From: Paenisporosarcina sp049671445 | GTDB lineage: Bacteria > Bacillota > Bacilli > Bacillales_A > Planococcaceae | Length of the DNA stretch: 64,000 nt | Direction of reading: 5' to 3' | Assembly: GCF_049671445.1 (NCBI RefSeq) | Contig: NZ_JBATUX010000021.1 | Span: 31,566-95,565 of the forward strand | Shown: positions 35,964-44,543 of the stretch, in pieces | How positions within the stretch are numbered: position 1 is the first letter of the stretch | How the letters are laid out: every line of letters starts with the position of its first letter | Program-made: the position numbers and the translations under genes | The notes under the pieces: generated by a model | The model's database searches: none | What the model was told of the DNA's origin: nothing | Seen by the model: only the letters and a program-made list of their open reading frames with translations

Positions 35964-38423
35964 TTATTCATAAATTGCGTAATATGTGTCATCAGAAATG
36001 ACAGATTTACCACCTGTTACGATATATGTCGCTGAAGGGTTTTCATCAACATATTCTTTAACTACTGTAGGAAGTCCTTTAGGGCTAACTAACAATACAG
36101 GTGCATTATATTTTGCTGCTAAAACGCCTCCAGTTAAAGCATCAGCAAAGCCAGTACCACTTGCTACTAGTGTAGCCCAAGCATCAGCATGGAATGCTTC
36201 AGCAACAGCAACCGAAGTTTCATAACGAGTGTTACCGAAGATACGCGTCGGTAATGGTAGTGCTTTTTCAACAGCTTCACTAACTGCACCTTCTCCACCA
36301 ATAACAAATGTTTTATCCACATTAGCTAAAGCAGTAGCCGTTGCTGCAGGAATACTATTAGTACGAGTTAAAAGAATTGGTGTTGCCGATTGTGCTGCAT
36401 AAGATCCGATTGATAAAGCATCTGGATAGTTTAAGCCAGAAACAACAATCGCTTCTTCAGGGTTACCAAGCTCGCGAGCTACTTTAGCAGCTGTTTCATA
36501 GCGATCTGCACCTGCAATACGGCGAACTGAAATACCCATATCATATAAACTGTCCATGACTTCTTTAGAAATCGCTTTAGCTCCACCCATCACGACAACT
36601 TTTTTCGTACCTAAACGTGTTAATTCTTCCATAACGCTTGCTGGAAGTGAATTCGTTTTTGTTAATAGAATTGGAGAGTTGAAAGAGTATGCTAATGGAC
36701 CAGCAGTCATGGAATCAGCAAACTCATCACCACGAGCGATAACAACAGTTTCAGCTGACTTAAATCCAGCTTTTGAAATTTCTACTGCCGTTTCATAACG
36801 TGACATACCAGACAAACGAACTTGATTAATACGACCTTCACGCTCAGTATCGATTGATTCTAGACCTTGAATATAGTTAATGAATGTTTCCCAGTCAACA
36901 TTACCTGGCTCACTAACTAATCCCTTGTCATAAGCGGATTTAAACATTGAGTAACCATCTCCACCTTTAGCAGTGAAAGAGTTTGTAGCTACTTTATATG
37001 TTTTTTCTGGATCTAAGAATGTTAAGCCACCTTCTTCATCTTGAATGAAAGCAGGAAGAACACGACTACCAGCTTCTTGTGTATTATCATAATTCACAAC
37101 TAAACCTGCGACATGTAGAAATGCACCAGATTCTTTAGGAGCTTGGCTAACACTATGCTCAAGTGCCGCATAAATATCTTCACCTGTTAATTCCATAATA
37201 GCTAGTGTATTTCCGAAAGGCATAACTGTTAGAACTTCACCAACAGTAATATCACCTGTATCAATTGATGCACGAATTCCGCCACCATTTTGAACAGCAA
37301 TCACGGTTTCTGCGTCAATCTTTTTCGCAGCATCCAACATGCCGTCAGTTATTAAGTTACCAAGATTTGTCTCTCCAGTACGAACGCTTCCACGTTCACC
37401 ATCTAATACTACTGATGTAGAAACACCTGTTGATTCGTTTTTCACTTCAGCAACTTCGTCTGCATAAGGTTTTAAAATCGCAGCAGCAGCTTCATCTGCA
37501 GATGCATCTGCTACAGTGTGTAAAAGTGATGTTTGGCTAGTAATTTCACCGGCATCGTTAAACGTAACATCTAATTCACCTAAGAATTTATTGTATTCAT
37601 TAGCTTGAACAATAATTGTATCCGCAGAACCTGAACGATCAATTAATTTACCACCCTCAAGTTTCGAGTGAGTATGACCTCCAACAATGATATCAATTTC
37701 AGGTACTGCTTCTGCTAATGCTAAATCGTTATCATATGCATCATCGAACCCTAAATGAGTTAAAGCAACGATTTTATTAACATTTTGTCCTTTTAAGTAA
37801 GTAACTGCAGCTTTAGCCTCTGCAATATAATTAGTAAATTTTACAGCTTTAGGACTTGAAATAAATTCTGTTTCTGCTGTTGTCAAACCGAATATTCCGA
37901 CTTTTTCGCCGTCAATTTCTTTAATGATTCCATCAAAAATTTCTCCTGCTTCATCATTTCCACCAAAGCCAACGTTTTGTAATCCTGCAAATAACGGATC
38001 AGCAGCAAAATTAGTATTAGCACTAATTAACGGAAACTCTGCATTTTTTACAAAGTCTGCTAGTGCTTTATGTCCATCTGCAGAATCACCTAAATCAAAC
38101 TCGTGATTTCCAAAAGTCATAGCATCGTAGTTCATCATATTCATAAACTCTAAATCTGCTTGTCCTTTGAAAGTGTTAAAGTATAAAGTTCCAGAGAATA
38201 CGTCGCCAGCATCTACTAATAGATTATTAGGGTTTTCTTCGCGTAACTTGTTGACTAATGTTACCTTTTTAGCAATATTGTCTAAATTGGCATGAGTATC
38301 ATTTGAATGTATTACGGTTAATGAAAAATCTTCTGCTGCTTTTACCGTAACTGGAGCACTAACATTGAATAAACTAGCTGTTAGCGTGGCTGCAGTTAAG
38401 GCAGTTACGAATTTTTTGTTCAT
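35964..38423 (-). CDS. Secreted 5'-nucleotidase with CWB2 wall anchor
   Basis: 819 residues: signal peptide (1-29), calcineurin-like metallophosphatase domain (about 33-240; HSNDTHANLD, DAGDVF, GNHEFDLG, GGHTHS), 5'-nucleotidase C-terminal domain (about 325-500; NGGGIRAS, MPFGNTLAIMELTG) and three CWB2 repeats (about 535-815). It releases phosphate and nucleosides from extracellular nucleotides. The same anchor type occurs in the subtilase. A Pho-box-like array upstream suggests induction by phosphate starvation. Confidence 0.94.
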   Translation of the reverse strand: MNKKFVTALTAATLTASLFNVSAPVTVKAAEDFSLTVIHSNDTHANLDNIAKKVTLVNKLREENPNNLLVDAGDVFSGTLYFNTFKGQADLEFMNMMNYDAMTFGNHEFDLGDSADGHKALADFVKNAEFPLISANTNFAADPLFAGLQNVGFGGNDEAGEIFDGIIKEIDGEKVGIFGLTTAETEFISSPKAVKFTNYIAEAKAAVTYLKGQNVNKIVALTHLGFDDAYDNDLALAEAVPEIDIIVGGHTHSKLEGGKLIDRSGSADTIIVQANEYNKFLGELDVTFNDAGEITSQTSLLHTVADASADEAAAAILKPYADEVAEVKNESTGVSTSVVLDGERGSVRTGETNLGNLITDGMLDAAKKIDAETVIAVQNGGGIRASIDTGDITVGEVLTVMPFGNTLAIMELTGEDIYAALEHSVSQAPKESGAFLHVAGLVVNYDNTQEAGSRVLPAFIQDEEGGLTFLDPEKTYKVATNSFTAKGGDGYSMFKSAYDKGLVSEPGNVDWETFINYIQGLESIDTEREGRINQVRLSGMSRYETAVEISKAGFKSAETVVIARGDEFADSMTAGPLAYSFNSPILLTKTNSLPASVMEELTRLGTKKVVVMGGAKAISKEVMDSLYDMGISVRRIAGADRYETAAKVARELGNPEEAIVVSGLNYPDALSIGSYAAQSATPILLTRTNSIPAATATALANVDKTFVIGGEGAVSEAVEKALPLPTRIFGNTRYETSVAVAEAFHADAWATLVASGTGFADALTGGVLAAKYNAPVLLVSPKGLPTVVKEYVDENPSATYIVTGGKSVISDDTYYAIYE

Positions 38424-38470
38424 TGTCCACCATCCTATTTTTATTAGGAATCATTTTCTGATTCAAATTT

Positions 38471-38524
38471 ACTATAGCAAAAAATAATAGTTTACATGAT
38501 AAGACTATGTAAATTTTATGTAAA
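38471..38524 (-). promoter_or_regulatory. Pho-box-like array and -10 of the 5'-nucleotidase gene
   Basis: In gene direction: TTTACA-TAAAA-TTTACA-TAGTC-TTATCA (38524-38497), 11-bp period, fitting the PhoP consensus TTHACA-N5 repeats, then 20 bp to TATAGT (38476-38471). Upstream, at 38531-38547, ATGAAAGCGTTCCCACA resembles a CcpA cre site. The opposite strand reads as a WalR box, since the two motifs are near complements; the gene's function favours PhoP. The rest of 38424-38655 is AT-rich with nothing else seen. Confidence 0.55.
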
Positions 38525-38655
38525 TTCAAAATGAAAGCGTTCCCACACAGTATTATTTTACCAATATTTTCTCTCTATCTCAAGTATTATTTTTTTAATA
38601 GTTAAAAAGCTTAATTGAATTTTTGTTACAAGCCTAGGAATTTCACCATAGAAAA

Positions 38656-38691
38656 AAGTCTTATTGCATTTTATAAAATACAATAAGACTT
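38656..38691 (-). terminator. Terminator after the NlpC/P60 gene
   Basis: AAGTCTTATTG.ATTTTA / TAAAAT.CAATAAGACTT, near-perfect; A's on the left give the T-tail on the minus strand. Confidence 0.85.
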
Positions 38692-38729
38692 CTCTTATAT
38701 AGTTTAAATGTTGATTAAATATTTAGTAG

Positions 38730-39212
38730 TTACTTAATTACTTTCGCAACTCGTTTCGCACCTATATATTTTGAACCCCAGTAATAAGGATCATTAATTT
38801 TGGCAACTGAAACACCTTTACTTGAAGAGGAATGAACGAACTTTCCTTTACCGATATAAATCCCTGCATGAGAAACACCTTTACCAGATGTATTAAAGAA
38901 AACTAAATCGCCTGTTTTAAGATTTTTCTTTGAAACTTTTTTACCCGTTTTGTACATAGCACCAGATGTTCTAGGCAATTTGACGCCAACTTTTTTATAA
39001 ACATAACCAATAAATCCAGAACAATCAAAGCCTTTTGTTGTAGTTCCGCCATAAACATATTTTGTACCCATTACTTTATTAGCAGCTGATACCACTTGTG
39101 AAGATTTAATTCCACTTGCTGCATCCGCTTGGTTACCTAAAGGTGCAAGAACTAAAAATAAAGCAATCGTTAACATAGAAATGACTTTAAACAACTGAGA
39201 CTGAACTGTCAT
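38730..39212 (-). CDS. Secreted NlpC/P60 peptidoglycan endopeptidase
   Basis: 160 residues: signal peptide (1-32) and a bare NlpC/P60 domain with catalytic Cys in FDCSGF (about 64), His in SHAGIYIG (about 115) and a second His in KFVHSS. It lacks LysM or SH3 domains, so it has no evident wall-targeting module. It probably cuts D-Glu-(m)DAP type stem peptide bonds. The promoter has a WalR-type box. Confidence 0.93.
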   Translation of the reverse strand: MTVQSQLFKVISMLTIALFLVLAPLGNQADAASGIKSSQVVSAANKVMGTKYVYGGTTTKGFDCSGFIGYVYKKVGVKLPRTSGAMYKTGKKVSKKNLKTGDLVFFNTSGKGVSHAGIYIGKGKFVHSSSSKGVSVAKINDPYYWGSKYIGAKRVAKVIK

Positions 39213-39271
39213 AAAATAGAATCCTCCGATTACGCCAATGGCTATAATTTTTCTGATAACTTAATATTCTT

Positions 39272-39316
39272 ATCTTATCACTTACTAAACCTTTTTAACT
39301 TTACAGTTATGTAACA
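39272..39316 (-). promoter_or_regulatory. WalR-type box and -10 of the NlpC/P60 gene
   Basis: Minus strand TGTTAC-ATAAC-TGTAAA (39316-39300) fits TGTWAH-N5-TGTWAH. A -10-like TAAGAT (39277-39272) is 22 bp beyond, the same spacing as at ftsE. The remainder of 39317-39561 holds a one-mismatch copy of the motif on the plus strand at 39352-39368 and otherwise AT-rich DNA. Confidence 0.55.
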
Positions 39317-39561
39317 ATTAAATTACCTTTTGTGACAATTATTAGACATAATGTAACAAAGCTGAAACATTGTTTTGACCAAAAAAACCAGCTATTTTAA
39401 AAACTTAAAGTTTTCTTTTTTCACTTATTCTTTTTTTACAAGTTGATATACCTGACTTTGTCTAACAAATACAGCTTAAAAAAGAGCAATATAGTAATAC
39501 TTGACTCTACAATCTATTATTGATTTTCACATATTTTGTCTTCTTTTATATTTACGAAATC

Positions 39562-39590
39562 TTGATAAACTCTTAACAAAAGAGTATAAT
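39562..39590 (+). promoter_or_regulatory. SigA promoter of tagA
   Basis: TTGATA (39562-39567), 17 bp, TATAAT (39585-39590). About 55 bases of leader precede the ATG at 39652. Confidence 0.75.
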
Positions 39591-39651
39591 TGAGTAATGT
39601 TATGTGTAGAAAAACAATACTTAGTTTCACTAGAAATGGAGGTGATATCTT

Positions 39652-40416
39652 ATGACTCAAGATAAAGTAATGATTTTGGATATGCCAATTGATAATATGT
39701 CAAAACATAAATTAATAGATATTGTGGACAAAGAACTAGAATTACAACAAAAGAATTTGTTTATTGTTACAGCTAATCCTGAAATCATCATGAGTGCAAA
39801 GAAATCACCTTCATATAAAAAATCAGTTTTACAAGCTGATTTTATTGTACCTGATGGTTCAGGAGTGATGATGGCTTCTGACATATTGCTCGATCCTTTA
39901 CAAGAAAAAATCACTGGGTATGATCTTGTTCACAGTTTTCTTTCTTATGCAAATGACAAAAGCAAATCAGTTTACTTCTTTGGCTCAAAAGAAGGGGTAG
40001 CTGTAGATGCCGCTATTAAGTCTAGTAAACTCTATCCGAATGTTCGAATAGCTGGAACGAAAGATGGTTATTCAGGTCTTGGATTAGATATCGCTGAAGA
40101 AATTGCGGCAACACAACCTGATTTTATATTTATAGGGCTTGGTGCACCGTTACAAGAAAAATGGGCAGCCGATTATAAACACTTATTTCCTAACTCAATC
40201 CTGATGGGTGTTGGCGGAAGCTTTGATGTTTTATCAGGTAATACGAAACGTGCTCCACAATTTTGGATTAATCACAATTTAGAATGGATGTATCGTTTAA
40301 TTACGCAACCTGTCCGAGGCAAGCGAATGCTTCAATTGCCTCTTTTTGTAGCAGAAGTGTACAAGCAAAAATGGTCTCATCGCAAAGTTTATGTAAAACG
40401 TGAAAGACATATATAA
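39652..40416 (+). CDS. tagA: TagA, UDP-ManNAc transferase of wall teichoic acid
   Basis: 254 residues of the WecG/TagA/CpsF family: TANPEIIM, DGSGVMMA, FIGLGAPLQEKW and GVGGSFDVLSGNTKRAPQF are family signatures. It adds ManNAc to undecaprenyl-PP-GlcNAc, the first committed step of teichoic acid linkage-unit synthesis. It starts behind GGAGGTGATATCTT and has its own promoter. The C-terminal basic tail (membrane-binding in the family) is present. Confidence 0.94.
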   Translation: MTQDKVMILDMPIDNMSKHKLIDIVDKELELQQKNLFIVTANPEIIMSAKKSPSYKKSVLQADFIVPDGSGVMMASDILLDPLQEKITGYDLVHSFLSYANDKSKSVYFFGSKEGVAVDAAIKSSKLYPNVRIAGTKDGYSGLGLDIAEEIAATQPDFIFIGLGAPLQEKWAADYKHLFPNSILMGVGGSFDVLSGNTKRAPQFWINHNLEWMYRLITQPVRGKRMLQLPLFVAEVYKQKWSHRKVYVKRERHI

Positions 40417-40457
40417 AAAAATCCAGTAAGCGTCATAAGACGTTTACTGGATTTTTT
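40415..40457. terminator. Bidirectional terminator between tagA and tagH
   Basis: Stem AAAAATCCAGTAA.CGTC / GACG.TTACTGGATTTTT. The tagH stop codon is inside the stem. Confidence 0.9.
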
Positions 40458-41253
40458 CTGTTTTCAGCGACTGTCTATTAAGTGCCGCATTTCGATATTT
40501 CTTCTTTTGAGCTTTAGTCATTGACTTATACTCTTCCAAAAATAACTCGTAGTTTTTTAATACTTCGCTCGCTTTTCCATACTCTTTAACAACGCCAAAT
40601 TCTAACCACAGTATTTGTTCACAAAACTTTTTCATCTGAGAAATGGAATGACTTACAAAAAACATAGTTTTCCCTTTTGCTTTAAACTCCATCATTTTCT
40701 CTAGACTTTTCTCAGCAAATGCTTTATCCCCAACAGACAAAGCTTCATCAATGATTAAAATATCAGGATTTACACGAACGGATATGGAGAAACCTAATCG
40801 GGATTTCATACCGCTGGAATACGTTTTCACCGGTTGATCAATGAACTTCTCTAGCTCAGCAAATTCAATAATTTCTTCTTCCATTGCTGCGATTTCTTTT
40901 TTAGAAAACCCTAGCATTAGAAGCTTAAGTTCGATGTTTTCTCTTCCTGACAACGAATTATCCAAACCAGCATTAACCGCGATTAGTGCCACGTTTCCTT
41001 GAATGTTAACTTCTCCAGTTGTAGTAGGGATAACACCCGCAATAATATTTGCAAGTGTCGACTTTCCTGAACCGTTAATACCGACTAGTCCTATAATTGA
41101 CCCTTGTTCGACATTAAACGAAACATTTTGGAGTGCAAAAAAGTCTTCACCATATTCTTTATGAGGAAGAATTAAATCAAGAATACGTTCCGATTTTTTC
41201 TTATAAAGTTTATATCTCTTATAGACATTCTTAACTTCGACAGTGTTGACCAT
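40444..41253 (-). CDS. tagH: TagH, teichoic acid export ABC ATPase
   Basis: About 269 residues: Walker A GINGSGKST (about 60), signature YSSGMKSRLGFS, Walker B ILIIDEALSVGD, H-loop VSHS. Short form, lacking the C-terminal extension of B. subtilis TagH. I start at ATG 41253, eight bases after GGAAG. With TagG it moves completed lipid-linked polymer across the membrane. Confidence 0.93.
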   Translation of the reverse strand: MVNTVEVKNVYKRYKLYKKKSERILDLILPHKEYGEDFFALQNVSFNVEQGSIIGLVGINGSGKSTLANIIAGVIPTTTGEVNIQGNVALIAVNAGLDNSLSGRENIELKLLMLGFSKKEIAAMEEEIIEFAELEKFIDQPVKTYSSGMKSRLGFSISVRVNPDILIIDEALSVGDKAFAEKSLEKMMEFKAKGKTMFFVSHSISQMKKFCEQILWLEFGVVKEYGKASEVLKNYELFLEEYKSMTKAQKKKYRNAALNRQSLKTEKIQ

Positions 41254-41270
41254 GCGTATCACTTCCAGTT

Positions 41271-42077
41271 TTAAAGGAAATCAATAAATTGACTTCTGAA
41301 TTTCACGTGCAAATAAGAACCCACAATAAAAGTTAAACTCGTTATCGCGATAAAGTATAAAGTATAAAGGGGATTTTCAAGGAAATACCAGCCTTGTCCT
41401 AATAATGAATAGCGATACCCTTCAACGATATAATAGAATGGATTCAACTTCACCCAAAATTGAAAGGAATCAGGTAACAAAGTTGGTGGCCATAGTATAG
41501 GTGACAAATATAATAACATTCGCATAACGGATTGCAATAACATTTGTACATCGCGAGCTATCGTCGTCAATGTTGATGTAATGAGTGAAAGACTAAATAA
41601 AAACATCAGTAATGCAACGATATATAAAGGCAATTGCAAATAGTAGATGGAAATTGGAAAACCTACAAATTGCAGTAATAACATTCCCACCGCTAAGAGA
41701 ATCAGATGGGGATAAAATTGAGAAAAAATAACATAATTCGGAATAACACTCATTGGAAAGTTCATTTTAGACAACATTCGAATCTTACTATAAATTGATT
41801 TGGAAGCTTTCATTACACTTTGATTAATGAAAAACCATACCAAAATCCCAGCAAACATCCATTGAAAATACGGAATATCTCCAATGGCCTCTCGCTGTCG
41901 AATCCCATATCCAAACACGAACCAATAAATTAATATCTGGATAGCTGGATTAATAATTTCCCAAGCTGCTCCAAGGTAATTACCACTTGTCAAACTCCTT
42001 AATTCATATATAGAAAGTCTCCAAACTAAATAGAAAAATTGATATTGTTCTTTCAGAATTTTAATTGCTGATTTCAT
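41271..42077 (-). CDS. tagG: TagG, teichoic acid export ABC permease
   Basis: 268 residues with six helices of the ABC-2 family (WRLSIYELRSLTSGNYLGAAWEIINP at the N-terminus). Immediately upstream of tagH (17 bp), together forming the exporter. Confidence 0.93.
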   Translation of the reverse strand: MKSAIKILKEQYQFFYLVWRLSIYELRSLTSGNYLGAAWEIINPAIQILIYWFVFGYGIRQREAIGDIPYFQWMFAGILVWFFINQSVMKASKSIYSKIRMLSKMNFPMSVIPNYVIFSQFYPHLILLAVGMLLLQFVGFPISIYYLQLPLYIVALLMFLFSLSLITSTLTTIARDVQMLLQSVMRMLLYLSPILWPPTLLPDSFQFWVKLNPFYYIVEGYRYSLLGQGWYFLENPLYTLYFIAITSLTFIVGSYLHVKFRSQFIDFL

Positions 42078-42109
42078 TCTATATCCTCACCTACTCAAAA
42101 TTTATCATA

Positions 42110-43285
42110 CTACTCCAAAAAAGCTTGTACTACTCGTCTCGTAGCATGACCATCTTCTAATGAAGAAAACTTATCTTTAAAGGATATAAACTTAGGATTT
42201 GCATCAACATTTGAACGAACAAGTTCATGGATCACATCAAACAGTTCTTCCTCAGTTTGAACAATTGGTCCTGGTGCATCTCCTTCTATATCAATATAGA
42301 ATCCTCTAAGTTGATCTCTGTATGTTGCTAAATCGTACATAAAGAACACAATCGGCCTATTCAGGATAGCGAAATCAAAGAACACAGAAGAATAATCTGT
42401 AATCAAAAGGTCCGCCCCCACATAGAGGTCACGTATATCTGGATAGGAAGACACATCATACACGCTGCCTTCATGAGTTGAGAAATCAAAGTTTTCGGCT
42501 ACCAAATAGTGCATTCTAGTTAATAACACCCATTCGGCTCCGAACTCCCTTTTCCAATTGTCTAAATCGAATTGAAATTTAAATTTATATTTTCCTTTTG
42601 AGTAGAATTCGTTATCACGCCATGTTGGAGCATACAGCATGATTTTCTTATCAGTAGGAATCCCAAGTTTTTGCTTCAATTCACCTATAGCACCATCCGA
42701 ATGATTAGAAAGCACATCATTTCGAGGATACCCAGATTCAATTACATGGCCATTATAGTGAAACGCTCTTTTAAAAATTTCTGTTGAATATGCATTTGGC
42801 GAAACCAGGTAATCCCAATTCCTAGACTCATTTATAAAATTCTTTTTGTAATTATCCGTTTTGGTTCCCGGCATGTGAATCTCTTCAATATCTAATCCGA
42901 GCTTTTTGAGAGGTGTCCCATGCCAAGTCTGAACATAGACCGTTCCATGAGGGTTAGGCATCCAGCCGGGTAAACGTACGTTATTAACCCAGTACTTAGC
43001 GCGTGGAAAGGTCAGAAACCATCGTATTGAAAAACGTCTAATATATGGAACTTGGAACTCTTCAAATAATTTTACAGCCTGTTTATCAACGCTCCACAGC
43101 AAAAGGTAGTCTTGATGATGTTCTTTCATATACTCATAAATCGACCGTGGATTATCACTATATTGCTTCGCATGAAAGCTTTCAAATATAACTAATTTGC
43201 TTTTTTTAGGTAACAATCCCATAATCACAAAAATTAAACGGAATACTTTTAATAGAAATTTACTTTTTTTTAACCCGTTTAGCAA
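42110..43285 (-). CDS. TagF-like CDP-glycerol glycerophosphotransferase
   Basis: 391 residues: N-terminal hydrophobic helix (about 10-27) and the glyphos_transf domain with TWHGTPLKKLG (about 119), ESGYPRNDVL, MLYAPTWRDNE, and DLLITDYSSVFFDFA (about 291-305). The closest pattern is TagF/TarF/TarL polymerases or primases. It is shorter than TagF (about 746 aa), lacking its N-terminal half. It extends or primes the poly(glycerol/ribitol phosphate) chain. It leads the tagG-tagH block by 32 bp. Confidence 0.88.
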   Translation of the reverse strand: MLNGLKKSKFLLKVFRLIFVIMGLLPKKSKLVIFESFHAKQYSDNPRSIYEYMKEHHQDYLLLWSVDKQAVKLFEEFQVPYIRRFSIRWFLTFPRAKYWVNNVRLPGWMPNPHGTVYVQTWHGTPLKKLGLDIEEIHMPGTKTDNYKKNFINESRNWDYLVSPNAYSTEIFKRAFHYNGHVIESGYPRNDVLSNHSDGAIGELKQKLGIPTDKKIMLYAPTWRDNEFYSKGKYKFKFQFDLDNWKREFGAEWVLLTRMHYLVAENFDFSTHEGSVYDVSSYPDIRDLYVGADLLITDYSSVFFDFAILNRPIVFFMYDLATYRDQLRGFYIDIEGDAPGPIVQTEEELFDVIHELVRSNVDANPKFISFKDKFSSLEDGHATRRVVQAFLE

Positions 43286-43346
43286 GATTAAGACCTCTAT
43301 TCTGCATTTTCAAATGTTAAAGTAATTGATCAATATTTTTTATTGG

Positions 43347-43679
43347 TTACAAGATTTGATCCTGTTTTAAAAACTCGATAATACGACCAGTGTTTTGTCT
43401 ATCATCAAACGAATTGATTTGCTTATATTTAGATAAAATTTCATCTTCTATTCGGTAATTTTGCTTAATAGCTTTCTTAACGGTATCCATCAGTTCAGAG
43501 ATAGTATAAGCGATAGCACCAGGTGCATTTTCATCATTAACCGGAGGAATTGCTCTATACTGTTCAATCCAATGTATTTGAGGAAGTAAGATTGAAGTTA
43601 AGTTCTGCAAGAGTAGATTGAACAGTAAAAACAACTTTTTTTGTAGTGATTTCTTTTCTAAATAGATCTTAAATAACAA
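43347..43679 (-). pseudogene. C-terminal remnant of a CDP-glycerol glycerophosphotransferase
   Basis: The open frame encodes about 110 residues. The last 70 (YRAIPPVNDENAPGAIAY ... GRIIEFLKQ) align by eye with the ends of the two intact Tag transferases here (GDAPGPIVQTEEEL; FPGPIVKNTKEL). The catalytic domain is missing and the N-terminal part looks like random translation (KKSLQKKLFLLF). Best read as a degraded third paralogue between tagF-like and tagD. Confidence 0.65.
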
Positions 43680-44147
43680 ATATATAGAAGTTCAAATAAT
43701 TTATTTTACCTACAGTCAAATAGCGGTAGTCAATAGTTGTGAGTTCAAGATTAACTAGGTATACAATAACCGACCCATCCTGTGTTACAATATCGTGAAT
43801 ACTAAATAAATAGTTTCCATTTTGATTCTACATAGAAAATGTTGTTTCACTTTAAAGACGATTACAATAGTATATCATATTCTTTACATAAAAATATTTG
43901 ATCACTAGATGGGTATTGTCCTATAAATAATGATGTAAATCGATCCGATAAACCATTTCACTTTCTAATAAAATAAAATCGATTTTCTCTAATGAATCTT
44001 CTAGTATTTGAACATTTTTATTATATACTTTCATAATCTATCCTTCTTTTCACTATTTTTTCATTGTATTTAACAATTTATACATACAATATATTATCAT
44101 AGCATTTTAACAGGATTTAGAAAATAATTATTTGTGGAGTGAGCAAG
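43680..44147. other. AT-rich intergenic region upstream of tagD
   Basis: No gene. Probably includes eroded sequence of the transferase remnant. A possible tagD promoter is TTAACA, 16 bp, TATTAT, within 44068-44097. Confidence 0.4.
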
Positions 44148-44543
44148 ATGAAGAAAGTGATTACCTATGGAACATTCGATTTAATCCATCATGGACATAT
44201 CAACATTTTAAGAAAAGCGAAGGAGTATGGAGATTATTTAGTCGTAGGATTGTCTTCAGATGAATTTAATATCCTTAAAGGAAAAGAAGCCTATTATTCT
44301 TATGAAGAACGCAAACTAATTTTGGAAGCAATTAAATATGTTGATGAAGTAATTCCAGAACATAACTGGAATCAAAAATCCGAAGATATTCAAACTAATC
44401 AAATCGATTTATTTGTGATGGGTTCGGATTGGGAAGGTAAGTTTGATGATTTAAATGAGTTTTGCGATGTCATTTACTTGCCAAGAACAGAAGGTATTTC
44501 AACAACGAAGATCAAAACTGATTTATATAACAAACCATGTTAA
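44148..44543 (+). CDS. tagD: TagD, glycerol-3-phosphate cytidylyltransferase
   Basis: 131 residues: nucleotidyltransferase motifs GTFDLIHHGHINIL (HxGH) and the C-terminal RTEGISTTKIK. It makes CDP-glycerol for the Tag transferases. The start is ATG 44148, eight bases after GGAG; a GTG at 44139 is less likely. It overlaps tagB by 7 bp. Confidence 0.96.
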   Translation: MKKVITYGTFDLIHHGHINILRKAKEYGDYLVVGLSSDEFNILKGKEAYYSYEERKLILEAIKYVDEVIPEHNWNQKSEDIQTNQIDLFVMGSDWEGKFDDLNEFCDVIYLPRTEGISTTKIKTDLYNKPC

